Source: Ruminococcus sp.
GTDB taxonomy: Bacteria > Bacillota > Clostridia > Oscillospirales > Ruminococcaceae
Assembly (NCBI GenBank): GCA_021201755.1
Contig: JAJQEI010000052.1
Span: 61,149-125,148 of the forward strand
DNA: 64,000 nt
Direction of reading: 5' to 3'
Program-made: the position numbers and the translations under genes
Notes under the pieces: model-generated
What the model was told of the DNA's origin: nothing
The model's input: the letters and a program-made list of their open reading frames with translations, nothing else
The model's database searches: none
Shown here: positions 45,834-55,218 of the stretch, piece by piece
Layout of the letters: the number at the start of each line of letters is the position of its first letter
Position numbering within the stretch: the first letter of the stretch is position 1

Positions 45834-45862
45834 ATTATACGATTTCTACGGCGTCTTGTCAA
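45834..45862 (-). promoter_or_regulatory. promoter of the rnj-gdpP-rplI-dnaB-tilS-hpt-ftsH operon
   Basis: Minus-strand perfect TTGACA (45857-45862), 17-nt spacer, perfect TATAAT (45834-45839). It lies just after the end of the symporter gene on the same strand. Confidence 0.9.
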
Positions 45863-45881
45863 TGATAATTTTGAAAAATTC

Positions 45882-47228
45882 TCATTTTAGACAATTTTCA
45901 TGATACAGAAGACATTTTTTTTGGGAAATAAGGTGTTTCTTGGGACGAGATAGCAGTAAAATCCCCAGCAGATTTGGAAATGCCATCAGACCGTTTGCGA
46001 TATCGGAAATTGCCCATGCAATACCGAGAGAACATACGGTTCCAAGTCCTGCAATCAGACAAAACAGCAGGCGGTAGGCGGAAACAGCCGTTTTTCCGAA
46101 ATGTCTGCTGAAGAGATAGCGCACTGCCTGTTCCCCGCAGCAGCTCCAGCCAATCAAGGTACACATGGCAAAAAGAGCGGTGATGACTGCCAGAATCTGT
46201 GATGTGTAGCTACCAAACAAAGATGAAAATCCGGCGACAAGCAGTTCACCTGAGGTTTTGGCAGTCGCACCGCTTGTTAAAATTGCCAGTGCCGTCAGGG
46301 TACAGCATACCAGTGTATCCAGTGCCACTTCCACCATGCTCCAGAGTCCTTGTAATACCCCGTCGTCGGAGTCGTTTTCGGCGTGTACGAGGGCATTGCT
46401 GCCGAGACCTGCCTTGTTCGAAAAAACGCCGTGGCGCAGACCGATTGTCATAGCGTGTCGCAGAGCCGCACCAGAGACACCGCCGGTTATCGCATCCAGA
46501 CCAAACGCTCCCTGTAGAATTTGTCGCAGTGTCATTGGTATAGCGGATAGGTGCAATAAAATCACAAGAACTGCTGCCAGCATATATCCGGCTGCCAGTA
46601 TAGACATCAGCCACTGTAAAACACTGCCAATCCCTTTTGCACCGTGCAGGAGGATAATGCCGAGAATGAGTGTGATGAAAAGTTCTGTACTCCATGGCAG
46701 TATTGAAAAAGCCGATTCTGCGAGAGAGGCAATAACGCTGCTTTGGGTCATGTTTCCCATGCCAAAGGAAGCTGCAATACAAAAAATCGCATAGATTACC
46801 GCAAGATAGGGTGTATGCAGACCAAAGTGAAGATATGCCATCGGACCACGAATTTCTCCTGTGGCATAGCAACAGCTCAGGCGATTTTCTGTGTAAGTCA
46901 ACATCATGCCCAGCAGTGCTGAAATCCACATCCAGAAGATCGCACCTGCACCGCCCAGACGCAGCGCTGTTGCCACGCCAATGAGATTTCCCGTTCCCAT
47001 TGCAGCTGCCAGTGCGGTGGAAAAAGTCTGTAGTTGACTTTGCCCTTTATCGTCAGAGGTATGATTGGTTCTGAAGTGAAAACTGCCAAAGGTAGTGCGG
47101 AGGATTCGTTTCCAATCGTACAGTTGAAAAAAACGATTTTGAATGCTTAAGTAGAGTCCGCTTCCCAATAGCAGTATCAAAAGACTGGAACCCCAGACGA
47201 GGTCAGCCAGTTGATTGCATAATTCCAT
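45882..47228 (-). CDS. sodium:alanine symporter (AGCS family)
   Basis: The 448-residue membrane protein takes up alanine or glycine with sodium. Family motifs are TALAAAMGTGNLIGVATALRLGG (normally GTGNIAGVATAI), GAIFWMWISALLGMMLTYTEN, and RHGVFSNKAGLGSNALVHAEN (normally FSNEAGMGS). The last motif differs at usually conserved positions, so the substrate may differ. The ATG at 47228 follows GGAGGTG; a longer frame lacks a site. The gene stands alone and runs toward the rnj promoter. Confidence 0.9.
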   Translation of the reverse strand: MELCNQLADLVWGSSLLILLLGSGLYLSIQNRFFQLYDWKRILRTTFGSFHFRTNHTSDDKGQSQLQTFSTALAAAMGTGNLIGVATALRLGGAGAIFWMWISALLGMMLTYTENRLSCCYATGEIRGPMAYLHFGLHTPYLAVIYAIFCIAASFGMGNMTQSSVIASLAESAFSILPWSTELFITLILGIILLHGAKGIGSVLQWLMSILAAGYMLAAVLVILLHLSAIPMTLRQILQGAFGLDAITGGVSGAALRHAMTIGLRHGVFSNKAGLGSNALVHAENDSDDGVLQGLWSMVEVALDTLVCCTLTALAILTSGATAKTSGELLVAGFSSLFGSYTSQILAVITALFAMCTLIGWSCCGEQAVRYLFSRHFGKTAVSAYRLLFCLIAGLGTVCSLGIAWAISDIANGLMAFPNLLGILLLSRPKKHLISQKKCLLYHENCLK

Positions 47229-47284
47229 GCGTTCTTCACCTCCATGTTCAATCATCAAATATGACAAAAATCGAAAAATTTTTC

Positions 47285-47313
47285 TTGACGTACTTTTGAA
47301 ATCGGGTTATAAT
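47285..47313 (+). promoter_or_regulatory. promoter of the PH-domain gene pair
   Basis: TTGACG (47285-47290), 17-nt spacer, perfect TATAAT (47308-47313); divergent from the symporter gene. Confidence 0.85.
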
Positions 47314-47358
47314 ATATATGTGGAAGTTTGAGAAGATATGTGAGAAGATGAGAATGAA

Positions 47359-47856
47359 ATGAAACAATATTACGCAGATCGTCATGCACAGCATATTTTA
47401 CAAGTGGTAACACCGGTTGCTATACTGATTTTGATACTTATGATTTGGTTTTTTTTGTCGATTTTGCCTCGGTGGCTGTTGTGGGTACTGACGGTTTTGT
47501 TGGGCATTGCAGCAGTTTTTTTTGCATTGATTTTTTTGCCGCTGTGGTTTGGGTCGGTTTCTTATACCGTTACGGCAACGCACATCACGAAACGTAGCGG
47601 CATTGTCTTTTTACAGGAACAGGTGATGCGGACGCAAGCCCTGCAATATAGTACTGTTTTGCGGACACCGTGGTCAGAAAAAACAGGAATGAATTTCATT
47701 TCGTTACACGCATATGGGGGAACTATTTATTTGTCGTTTTTACGTCGAAGCGATGTGGAGGAAATACAGGCTTTTTTACAGCATACTGTTTACTATCAAG
47801 CGCAATATGATGTGCCGGAAGAAAAAATATCGAAAGAGCTGGCGGAAGAAGAATAA
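47359..47856 (+). CDS. YdbS-like PH-domain membrane protein
   Basis: The 165-residue protein has two membrane segments (about 16-36 and 39-62) followed by a bacterial PH (DUF304) domain with YTVTATHITKRSGIVFLQEQVMRTQALQYST and RTPWSEKTGMNFISLHAYGG. The partner gene downstream encodes a larger protein of the same class. This matches the ydbS-ydbT pair of Bacillus, linked there to resistance to certain bacteriocins; the role here is inference. Confidence 0.85.
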   Translation: MKQYYADRHAQHILQVVTPVAILILILMIWFFLSILPRWLLWVLTVLLGIAAVFFALIFLPLWFGSVSYTVTATHITKRSGIVFLQEQVMRTQALQYSTVLRTPWSEKTGMNFISLHAYGGTIYLSFLRRSDVEEIQAFLQHTVYYQAQYDVPEEKISKELAEEE

Positions 47857-47897
47857 GAGGGAAAATACTTTTCTGACTTTTAAAGGAGTTTTGTTTT

Positions 47898-49388
47898 ATG
47901 TATACCCACCCCAATGCGGTTCGTTATCACGAACATCCCATCAAGATTTTGCGGTATAGTGCCAAGAATGTCTGGCTGTTGATATTTCCTTTGCTGCGTA
48001 GTCTGCGTTTCTACCCTTTTTCTATTCAAAATTTAATTGATTGGGGAAAGGACGCATGGTTCGATTTGTTGATTGCTGCATTGATCATTTGCTTTAGTAC
48101 GTTTCGCTGGTATTGTTGCAGCTATTTTTTTGATGAAGATTCGATTTATGCACAAAGTGGAATCTTTTTGAAACAGGAAATTGAAATCCCTTTTTCAAAA
48201 ATCATGGCATCTGTAGAAGAACATCCGCTTTATCTGCGATCATTTCACGCTGTGCGTTTGAAAATTAGTACTGTTTCCGGCAATTTACCAGAGTCGAATA
48301 TGTCATTGATTCTATATGATCATGATTTACGGCGTTTGCGTCCGCATATTGCGATTTTATATGGCAACGATGGAGAAACAACGGCGTATCGCACACCGGC
48401 GTGGCGTGTTTTTTTGTTTTCTGCTTTGTTTTCCAGCAGTTCTTCTAGTGCAATTTATGTAGCCATCCTTTTCTTTCAAGGGGAACAGGTGGTGTTGGAG
48501 CTGTTAGAAGAGTTTCAGGCACGGGAATTGCTGGAGGATGCTACAGAACGAGCGTCTGCAATTTTTGTTGGTGTGCCACGCATTGGCTTGACAGTTGGTA
48601 TTGTGATACTTGTACTTTGGCTTTTGTCCTTTTTTCGGAATATGCTTCGTTATGCGAATTTTCGGATTTGCTTTGGCGGTTCATTTTATTCCATTCACAT
48701 AGGACTGCTCAACCGCCGTCACTTTCATCTGCGAGAAACGGCAATTGTTTTTCTGGATTTGCGACAAAATCTGATTATGAAACTTTTCGGCATGGTTTCC
48801 CTGCACATTCGCTGTCCCGGGTACGGTAGTCGTCAGGATACCTTGCCGGTACTGATTCCGCTGGTCAGCAAGCGTTCTTCCTGGGAAATTCTAGAAAAGT
48901 TTCATGTATCTCCTAAGCTGGAAGCACCAATAGTACAGGAAAAATCGAAGCTGCGTTTTTTCTGGTCGTTTGTCTGGCTACCGGTGATTTCGATTTTGGT
49001 GACATTTGTAGTGCAAATGATAGCGACCTGGTTATTTCCGGCATTTCGGGTGGAAATACATTTTTTTGGATTTATGTATTTGTTGCCGCTCAGCTGGTTT
49101 TTGCTTGTTCGAGTAGTGTCTATATTTCATCAGTCCATTGCAATGGATCAGGAAAAGGTACAAATGCACTTTAGTCGTGGGTTCATATTTCACACGATTA
49201 CGGTCAGTCGGGAAAATATCGTCCGTATGGATATTCGGCAGACACCGCTGCAAAAACATTACGGATTGTGCCGTTTGTATTTGGTGTGCAATGGACCGAG
49301 ACAGCAGCGATTTAAGCTGATTGCACTGTCAGAAAAGCAGGCTCGGCAGATGATGCAGGAATTGGAAGCGGCGACCAGCGGCTGTTAG
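47898..49388 (+). CDS. YdbT-like protein with repeated PH domains
   Basis: The 496-residue membrane protein has three PH/DUF304 units, each after membrane segments: about 60-150 (WYCCSYFFDEDSIYAQSGIF), 250-320 (FRICFGGSFYSIHIGLLNRR) and 410-485 (VQMHFSRGFIFHTITVSRENI). Hydrophobic segments lie near 30-60, 165-190, 225-250, 350-370 and 375-400. AAAGGAG precedes the ATG, 42 bases after its partner. The function is not established. Confidence 0.82.
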   Translation: MYTHPNAVRYHEHPIKILRYSAKNVWLLIFPLLRSLRFYPFSIQNLIDWGKDAWFDLLIAALIICFSTFRWYCCSYFFDEDSIYAQSGIFLKQEIEIPFSKIMASVEEHPLYLRSFHAVRLKISTVSGNLPESNMSLILYDHDLRRLRPHIAILYGNDGETTAYRTPAWRVFLFSALFSSSSSSAIYVAILFFQGEQVVLELLEEFQARELLEDATERASAIFVGVPRIGLTVGIVILVLWLLSFFRNMLRYANFRICFGGSFYSIHIGLLNRRHFHLRETAIVFLDLRQNLIMKLFGMVSLHIRCPGYGSRQDTLPVLIPLVSKRSSWEILEKFHVSPKLEAPIVQEKSKLRFFWSFVWLPVISILVTFVVQMIATWLFPAFRVEIHFFGFMYLLPLSWFLLVRVVSIFHQSIAMDQEKVQMHFSRGFIFHTITVSRENIVRMDIRQTPLQKHYGLCRLYLVCNGPRQQRFKLIALSEKQARQMMQELEAATSGC

Positions 49389-49405
49389 ATACTGTCAGAT
49401 ATAGA

Positions 49406-49448
49406 AAAAGCACGCAATTTCAGAGAAATCTCTGGATTGCGTGCTTTT
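49406..49448. terminator. bidirectional terminator between PH gene and purL
   Basis: Stem AAAAGCACGCAAT / ATTGCGTGCTTTT with an inner CAGAG/CTCTG stem; A and T tracts allow use from both sides. Confidence 0.88.
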
Positions 49449-49466
49449 ATGTGATTATTTTAAATT

Positions 49467-52400
49467 TTACTGAAAATATGCGACGCCGCTTTCAAAGATT
49501 TTTTGATCTTTTTCGCCGGGTACGTTTCGATAGAGATTTTTTCCAATTCGTTCGCTGTGTCCCATTTTACCGAAGACTCTGCCGTCTGGCGAAGTGATTC
49601 CTTCGATTGCGAGTGCAGAGGTATTGGGGTTGTAGTGAATATCCATCGTCGGTGTGCCATCCAAATCTACATATTGCGTAGCAATTTGCCCGTTTTTTGC
49701 TAGATCTGCGAGTAGTTCCGGTGGAGCAACGAAGCGTCCCTCGCCGTGAGAAATTGCCACAGTGTGCATATCGCCGACCTCCGTTTGATATAACCATGGG
49801 GATTTATTCGATGCAATTCTTGTGTTCACCAGCATGGACTGATGCCGTGCGATGGTGTTGAATGTCAGCGTCGGAGAGACGTCCGTCATGTCCATGATTT
49901 CTCCAAAGGGCACGAGACCTAATTTTACCAAAGCTTGGAATCCGTTGCAAATGCCCAGCATTAAGCCATCCCGATTTTTTAACAATTCATGTACAGCATC
50001 TCGAATTTGTGGATTGCGGAAGAATGCAGTGATGAATTTACCGCTTCCCTCTGGTTCGTCACCGCCGCTGAAGCCACCAGGAATCATGATCATCTGTGCC
50101 TGTTTGATCATAGCGGCAAACATGGTAACAGAGTCTTCCAGTGCAGACGCAGACAGGTTCTTGACGACGAAAATCTGTGGTCTTGCGCCGGCACGTTCAA
50201 AAACACGAGCTGTATCGTATTCGCAGTTTGTGCCTGGGAAAACTGGAATCAAAACTCTGGGCTGTATGCTTTTCACTTTTGACGTCAGAGTATTCTTGCG
50301 CTGATAAGAGAACGCTTCCGGTGTTTCTTTTTTGGTGACGATACGGCAGGGGAAAATCGGTTCTAATTTTCGCTTCCATGCGGAGACGAGTTTTTCCAGT
50401 GGCAGGGTATATTTCGGTGTGACGATTTCGGGAGTATCAGTGGTTTCGCCAATGACCAGTTCGTTCTCGGTCGGTTCGCCGTACATTTCCAGCAGGAATC
50501 CGCCACAACATGGTTCAAAGAGTTCAGTGTCTGTCAGCTGACGGGAGAACGTAAAGCCTACTGCGTTACCGAAGCACATTTTTGCAATGCCCTCTGCTGC
50601 ACCTCCGAAGTCGATGACCCACGCTGCTTTGACTCTGCCCGCCTTAATTTTTTCTTCTACTGCGTCGAAGGTGTTGCGAATGCTGTCGAAGTCTGGTGTG
50701 CCGTCTGCGTTGACAGACGAGCGGAGCATGATGACCTTATCTCCTGCCTCCTTAAATTCGGTGGAAACGATCTTGCCAGCTTTTGCTGTAGATACGGCAA
50801 AGGAAACCAGTGTTGGGGGAACGTTAATATTTTCAAACGTGCCGGACATAGAGTCTTTTCCGCCAATAGAACCACAAGATAGCTCTAGTTGTGCTTGAAA
50901 TGCGCCTAATAGTGCCGCCATTGGTTTGCCCCAGCGTTTCGGATTGTCCTGTGTACGTTCAAAATATTCCTGGAATGTCAGCCAAGTATGATGCCAGCTG
51001 CCACCTGCTGCGACAACCTTCGCCACAGAAGTGACCACAGCATCGATTGCCCCATAGTAGGGGTCACGTACGCTTGATTCCGGATGATATCCCCACGCCA
51101 TGAGAGAACAGGTGTTGGTTTCTCCTTTGAGTACCGGAATTTTTGCAGCTATTGCCTGTGACGGTGTCATCTGATATGCACCGCCGTAGGGCATGAGTAC
51201 TGTGCCAGCACCGATGGTGGAATCGAATCGTTCTACCAGACCTTTTTGTGAGCAGATGTTCAGACCGGATAACAGTTCTGTCCATGCATCCGGACTGTCG
51301 GTTAGTGATGTGGGCGTCGCCTCGCCGGGTGCTTCAACTTCTACACTAGCGAATTTTGACGCACCGTTGGAGTTCAGAAAATCACGAGACAAATCCACAA
51401 TAGTGTTGCCGTTCCAGTGCATTTTGAGCCGTGGCTCTTCCTGTACGGTTGCCACAATGGTTGCTTCCAGATTTTCTTTTTCCGCCTCTTTGATGAATTT
51501 TTTCGCATCTTCCGGAGCGACGACGACTGCCATACGTTCCTGAGATTCACTGATAGCAATTTCCGTACCGTCCAGACCGTCATATTTTTTAGGTACGGCG
51601 TTCAGATCGATGTCCAGTCCGTCGGTCAGCTCGCCGATTGCTACTGACACGCCGCCTGCGCCAAAATCGTTGCAGCGTTTGATCATCTGGGTGACAAAGG
51701 GGTTGCGGAACAGTCGCTGTAATTTCCGTTCTTCCGGCGCATTTCCCTTTTGTACTTCTGCACCGCAGTGTCCCAGAGATTCTACTGTATGAGATTTCGA
51801 GGAACCGGTTGCACCGCCGCAGCCGTCTCGTCCGGTTTTTCCACCGAGGAGAATGACGATATCCCCTGGCAGAGGTGTTTCTCGCCGGATATTCTCCGCT
51901 GGTGCCGCACCTAAAACTGCACCGATTTCCAGTCGCTTTGCCATATAGCCCGGGTGATAAACTTCTGCTACATGACCGGTCGCCAGACCAATCTGGTTGC
52001 CATAGGAGCTATAGCCATTGGCAGCCCCCACAGTAATTTTTCGCTGCGGCAGTTTGCCAGCGATGGTGTCCTCTACCGGCACGAGGGGATTCGATGCGCC
52101 GGTGACACGCATTGCCTGATAGACATAAGAACGACCGGAAAGCGGATCTCGGATGGCACCACCCAGACAAGTCGCTGCACCGCCGAAGGGTTCGATTTCG
52201 GTCGGGTGGTTGTGGGTTTCGTTCTTGAACATCAGAATCCAGTCTTCTCCTTTTCCTTTGACATCCACCTTGATCTTTACAGAACAAGCGTTTATTTCCT
52301 CGCTCTCGTCCAGATTATTTAGCTTACCATCTGCTTTTAGCTTCTTTGCAGCAATGGTAGCCAAGTCCATCAGGGTAATCGGCTTGTCCTCTCGTCCCAA

Positions 52401-53171
52401 TTCTTGTCGTACTTCCAGATAAGTGTCATATGTCTTTTGCAGCGTTTCATTTGGCAGCTTTACATCTGTAATTTGCGTCAAAAATGTAGTATGGCGGCAG
52501 TGGTCAGACCAATAGGTATCGATCATGCGTACTTCGGTAATCGTCGGATTGCGATGTTCTGTGTCCCGAAAATATTGCTGACAAAAAGTAATATCGCCCA
52601 GATCCATTGCCAGACCGTAGTCTGCGATAAACTGTTTTAAGCCGTTTTCGTCCAGTTCGATAAAGCCATCTAAGGTTTCTACCGTTTCCGGAATGGTATA
52701 GTTGGTGTCTAAGGTTTCCGGTAGTGCATCAGATGCCTCCCGTCGTTCTACAGGATTGATGAGATAGGACTTCAGACGCTGGAATTCCTCATCTGTCAGG
52801 TTACCGGTGACGACATAGACGTCTGCCGTCCGTACACGACACCGCTCGCCCTGTAGTAAAATCTGGATACACTGTTCACAGCTGTCTGCACGCTGATCGA
52901 ACTGCCCTGGCAGATATTCTATAGCAAACATTCGCTGATCTTTTTTCAGCGGTGGCAGTTCTGTATAGATCTCATCCACTGCCGGTTCGGAAAAAACACC
53001 GGGAATAGCACGCTGAAAATCCGCTTCACTTAAGTGATCGGCATCGTAGCGATGATAAATCGAAAGGTCGGTGATATGCAGGCGCAGTGCAGTCAGAATA
53101 TCGTTCAGATTCGATTGGGACTCCACCGCAAATTCAGCTTTTTTTTTCACATAAATTCGAAAAACAGACAT
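49467..53171 (-). CDS. purL: phosphoribosylformylglycinamidine synthase, single-chain
   Basis: The 1234-residue enzyme carries out step four of purine synthesis. The N-terminal PurS-like part is followed by the first synthetase half with TDYWSDHCRHTTF-type sequence (DTYWSDHCRHTTFLTQ), NETHNHPTEIEPFGGAATC, then a second ATP-binding half with SIGGKDSMSGT, and a C-terminal glutamine amidotransferase with IPGGFSGGDEPEGSGKF, the nucleophile Cys in MLGICNGFQALVKLG and SHGEGRF. Firmicutes split into purS/purL/purQ types and single-chain types; this is the latter, with no other pur gene near. A weak GGAGTG lies well upstream of the ATG. Confidence 0.97.
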   Translation of the reverse strand: MSVFRIYVKKKAEFAVESQSNLNDILTALRLHITDLSIYHRYDADHLSEADFQRAIPGVFSEPAVDEIYTELPPLKKDQRMFAIEYLPGQFDQRADSCEQCIQILLQGERCRVRTADVYVVTGNLTDEEFQRLKSYLINPVERREASDALPETLDTNYTIPETVETLDGFIELDENGLKQFIADYGLAMDLGDITFCQQYFRDTEHRNPTITEVRMIDTYWSDHCRHTTFLTQITDVKLPNETLQKTYDTYLEVRQELGREDKPITLMDLATIAAKKLKADGKLNNLDESEEINACSVKIKVDVKGKGEDWILMFKNETHNHPTEIEPFGGAATCLGGAIRDPLSGRSYVYQAMRVTGASNPLVPVEDTIAGKLPQRKITVGAANGYSSYGNQIGLATGHVAEVYHPGYMAKRLEIGAVLGAAPAENIRRETPLPGDIVILLGGKTGRDGCGGATGSSKSHTVESLGHCGAEVQKGNAPEERKLQRLFRNPFVTQMIKRCNDFGAGGVSVAIGELTDGLDIDLNAVPKKYDGLDGTEIAISESQERMAVVVAPEDAKKFIKEAEKENLEATIVATVQEEPRLKMHWNGNTIVDLSRDFLNSNGASKFASVEVEAPGEATPTSLTDSPDAWTELLSGLNICSQKGLVERFDSTIGAGTVLMPYGGAYQMTPSQAIAAKIPVLKGETNTCSLMAWGYHPESSVRDPYYGAIDAVVTSVAKVVAAGGSWHHTWLTFQEYFERTQDNPKRWGKPMAALLGAFQAQLELSCGSIGGKDSMSGTFENINVPPTLVSFAVSTAKAGKIVSTEFKEAGDKVIMLRSSVNADGTPDFDSIRNTFDAVEEKIKAGRVKAAWVIDFGGAAEGIAKMCFGNAVGFTFSRQLTDTELFEPCCGGFLLEMYGEPTENELVIGETTDTPEIVTPKYTLPLEKLVSAWKRKLEPIFPCRIVTKKETPEAFSYQRKNTLTSKVKSIQPRVLIPVFPGTNCEYDTARVFERAGARPQIFVVKNLSASALEDSVTMFAAMIKQAQMIMIPGGFSGGDEPEGSGKFITAFFRNPQIRDAVHELLKNRDGLMLGICNGFQALVKLGLVPFGEIMDMTDVSPTLTFNTIARHQSMLVNTRIASNKSPWLYQTEVGDMHTVAISHGEGRFVAPPELLADLAKNGQIATQYVDLDGTPTMDIHYNPNTSALAIEGITSPDGRVFGKMGHSERIGKNLYRNVPGEKDQKIFESGVAYFQ

Positions 53172-53211
53172 TTTTCATTCACTCACTCCGTTCGCTTGAT
53201 TTAAGTGGGAT

Positions 53212-54495
53212 TTAGAGTAACTCTAAATATTCTGATTCTATTATAACATATAAAATCTGATTGCGCAAACTTTTTTTTGAATTTTTTTGTGGAATGCGTA
53301 TGACAGTGCCGTTTGGGGTATGTCCTACATGGCAGCCACCTCGTTCCCGTTCAAAGAGAACGGGTACACGTTCTCCTATCTGTGCTTTTAAAAATCTCTG
53401 GTGATTTTCCCTTGCCACTTCCTGAGAAAGGTGCATACGTCGCTGCTTCTCTGCTTCCGAAACAGGGTTGGAAAAAGTGGCGGCTTTTGTACCGGGGCGG
53501 GGTGAATAGCGAAAGACGTGCATAGATGCAAACTGCATTTCTTTGGCAAAGCGGAGAGAGGTTTCAAAGTCCGATTCCGTCTCCCCGGGGAAACTTACCA
53601 TAAAATCAGTGGTGATGGCACAATTCGGAAATTTTTTTCGCAGCGTTTCCACAAGTAATGCATATTCTGCGGCGGTATACCGTCGGTGCATTTGCTGCAG
53701 TGTTCGGTCACAACCACTCTGTAAAGCGAGGTGGAACTGTGGGCAGAGTTTTTCACATTGTGAAAGTGCTTCGATGACTTGTAGTGTCAGGCGATCTGGT
53801 TCGAGGGAACTGAGCCTGACACGCTGAATTTCTGGCACGCTGCAGCAGATTTGTACTGCCTGTGCCAGATTTCCATTCCATTGCGCCCCATAGAATCCCA
53901 GGTTAATCCCGCACAGCACCAGTTCCTGATACCCTTGTGCGCCAAAAGATTCTGCCTGTGCCCGCACATCTTCCGGCGACATACTGCGGCAGCGTCCTCT
54001 TGCGTAAGGGATAATACAATAGCTGCAAAATTGATTGCATCCGTCTTGAATTTTTAGGAATGCCCGTGTGTGACTGCTGTCCATGGCAGCTGGAAGCGTT
54101 TCAAACGTTTCTCGACCGCAGTAGGTGGGAATTTCGCTGCACATAGTTGTATTCTCTCGCTGGAGCGTATCGAGATAGTCTGGTAGTTTCCTGCGGTTTT
54201 GGGTGCCGAGTATGAGGTCTATATTGGGAATTGCCTTTGCTGCTTCAGGGTATGCCTGAACAAAACAGCCCGTCAAGATGATTTTTGCTGTTGGATTTTT
54301 TTTTTGCAGTTTTGCAACGGCACTGCGCAGCCGATGGTCACTGCTTTCCGTGATGGTACAGGAGTTAAAAACGAGTACGTCGGCACGTTCCGGACTGTCA
54401 CAAATGGTATGTCCCGCCTGTCCTAGAACAGCTGCCATTCCGGCGGTTTCGCAGCTGTTGACCTTACAGCCAAAGGTAGTAAAATAAACGTACAT
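53212..54495 (-). CDS. mtaB: tRNA t6A37 methylthiotransferase MtaB
   Basis: The 427-residue radical SAM enzyme adds a methylthio group to t6A37 of tRNAs. The UPF0004 domain starts VYFTTFGCKVNSCET with cluster cysteines also in FNSCTI and LTGCFVQ; the radical SAM motif is CNQFCSYCIIPYARG. The TRAM domain is at the end. The ATG at 54495 follows AGGAGG; a longer frame has no site. It lies between the HPr-like gene and purL on the same strand. Confidence 0.95.
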   Translation of the reverse strand: MYVYFTTFGCKVNSCETAGMAAVLGQAGHTICDSPERADVLVFNSCTITESSDHRLRSAVAKLQKKNPTAKIILTGCFVQAYPEAAKAIPNIDLILGTQNRRKLPDYLDTLQRENTTMCSEIPTYCGRETFETLPAAMDSSHTRAFLKIQDGCNQFCSYCIIPYARGRCRSMSPEDVRAQAESFGAQGYQELVLCGINLGFYGAQWNGNLAQAVQICCSVPEIQRVRLSSLEPDRLTLQVIEALSQCEKLCPQFHLALQSGCDRTLQQMHRRYTAAEYALLVETLRKKFPNCAITTDFMVSFPGETESDFETSLRFAKEMQFASMHVFRYSPRPGTKAATFSNPVSEAEKQRRMHLSQEVARENHQRFLKAQIGERVPVLFERERGGCHVGHTPNGTVIRIPQKNSKKSLRNQILYVIIESEYLELL

Positions 54496-54600
54496 TGCAA
54501 TTTCCTCCTGATAAAGACACAAAAACGATGCCTCACGCTCGTGCTGCACCGTTTTCCTCTTACTACTCTACTCAATTTTTGCAATCAGATGATTCTTATG

Positions 54601-54626
54601 CAATTTCTCTGTGCTTGGAGAAATTG
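54601..54626. repeat. 9-bp inverted repeat between the HPr-like gene and mtaB
   Basis: CAATTTCTC (54601-54609) and GAGAAATTG (54618-54626) form a perfect hairpin with an eight-base loop. On the minus strand it is not followed by a T run, so it may be an mRNA stabiliser or weak attenuator and not a classical terminator. Confidence 0.5.
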
Positions 54627-54641
54627 TTTCACATTTTTAGT

Positions 54642-54872
54642 TTAGTCAACGATATACTTGTCGATTGCCTTTACCAAGTCGTCTGCATCGTCAGTATGTG
54701 CTTGTAATTTAATCGGTTTTGACAGATCCAAGCTAAAAATACCCATGATTGATTTTGCATCGATTGCATAACGACCGGAAACCAGATCAATGTCATAATT
54801 GAACAGCATAACGGTGTTGACGAATTCCTTCACATCATTAATGGCGTTCAGTTGAATGGTTGTTTCATACAT
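54642..54872 (-). CDS. HPr-fold protein lacking the active-site histidine
   Basis: The 76-residue protein has the HPr/PTS fold: YETTIQLNAINDVKEFVNTV, DIDLVSGRYAIDAKSIMGIFSLDLSKPIKLQ, DDLVKAIDKYIVD. The regulatory serine (Ser41 in AKSIMGI, equal to Ser46 of HPr) is present, but the segment that holds His15 in HPr reads NAINDVKEF without histidine. It therefore cannot relay phosphate in the PTS and resembles Crh, which acts only in regulation. The ATG at 54872 follows AAAGGAGG; upstream frames lack a site. A consensus promoter lies at 54984-55012. Confidence 0.88.
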   Translation of the reverse strand: MYETTIQLNAINDVKEFVNTVMLFNYDIDLVSGRYAIDAKSIMGIFSLDLSKPIKLQAHTDDADDLVKAIDKYIVD

Positions 54873-54983
54873 AACAATTACCTCCTTTGCTAGAAGTCGG
54901 AATCCCAACTACTAGAAGTCTGTTTTTTCTGTTTCTCAAGATGCTTCTGATAACCGGATAAATTTCCTTGTTATCTTAGATTT

Positions 54984-55012
54984 AGTCTACCATAATCCCT
55001 GCCACTTGTCAA
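54984..55012 (-). promoter_or_regulatory. promoter of the HPr-like gene
   Basis: Minus-strand perfect TTGACA (55007-55012), 17-nt spacer, TAGACT (54984-54989). Confidence 0.8.
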
Positions 55013-55158
55013 GAGAAACGATAAAAATTCGGCGTTATCATAAAAAATAACCGTATTTTCGGTAACTTTTTTAACGCAGGTGTACAGCTTCATGTTGGAC
55101 GGATGAAAAGTAGATGTAAAAATGTTTGGGGTTTTGTGTGCAGATGTGAAAGGACTTG

Positions 55159-55187
55159 TTGCATTTTTCTATCGCTTATGCTATAAT
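55159..55187 (+). promoter_or_regulatory. promoter of rnhA
   Basis: TTGCAT (55159-55164), 17-nt spacer, perfect TATAAT (55182-55187), ending about 30 bases before the start codon. Confidence 0.75.
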
Positions 55188-55218
55188 AGGTATCAATCTG
55201 ACACTTTGGAGGCAATTT

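Larger units (their letters stand above)
54909..55218. other. divergent intergenic region HPr-like gene / rnhA
   Basis: About 310 bases of AT-rich sequence with two divergent promoters (54984-55012 minus and 55159-55187 plus). I see no gene; a small stem ACCGTATTTTCGGT lies near 55050. Confidence 0.6.
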
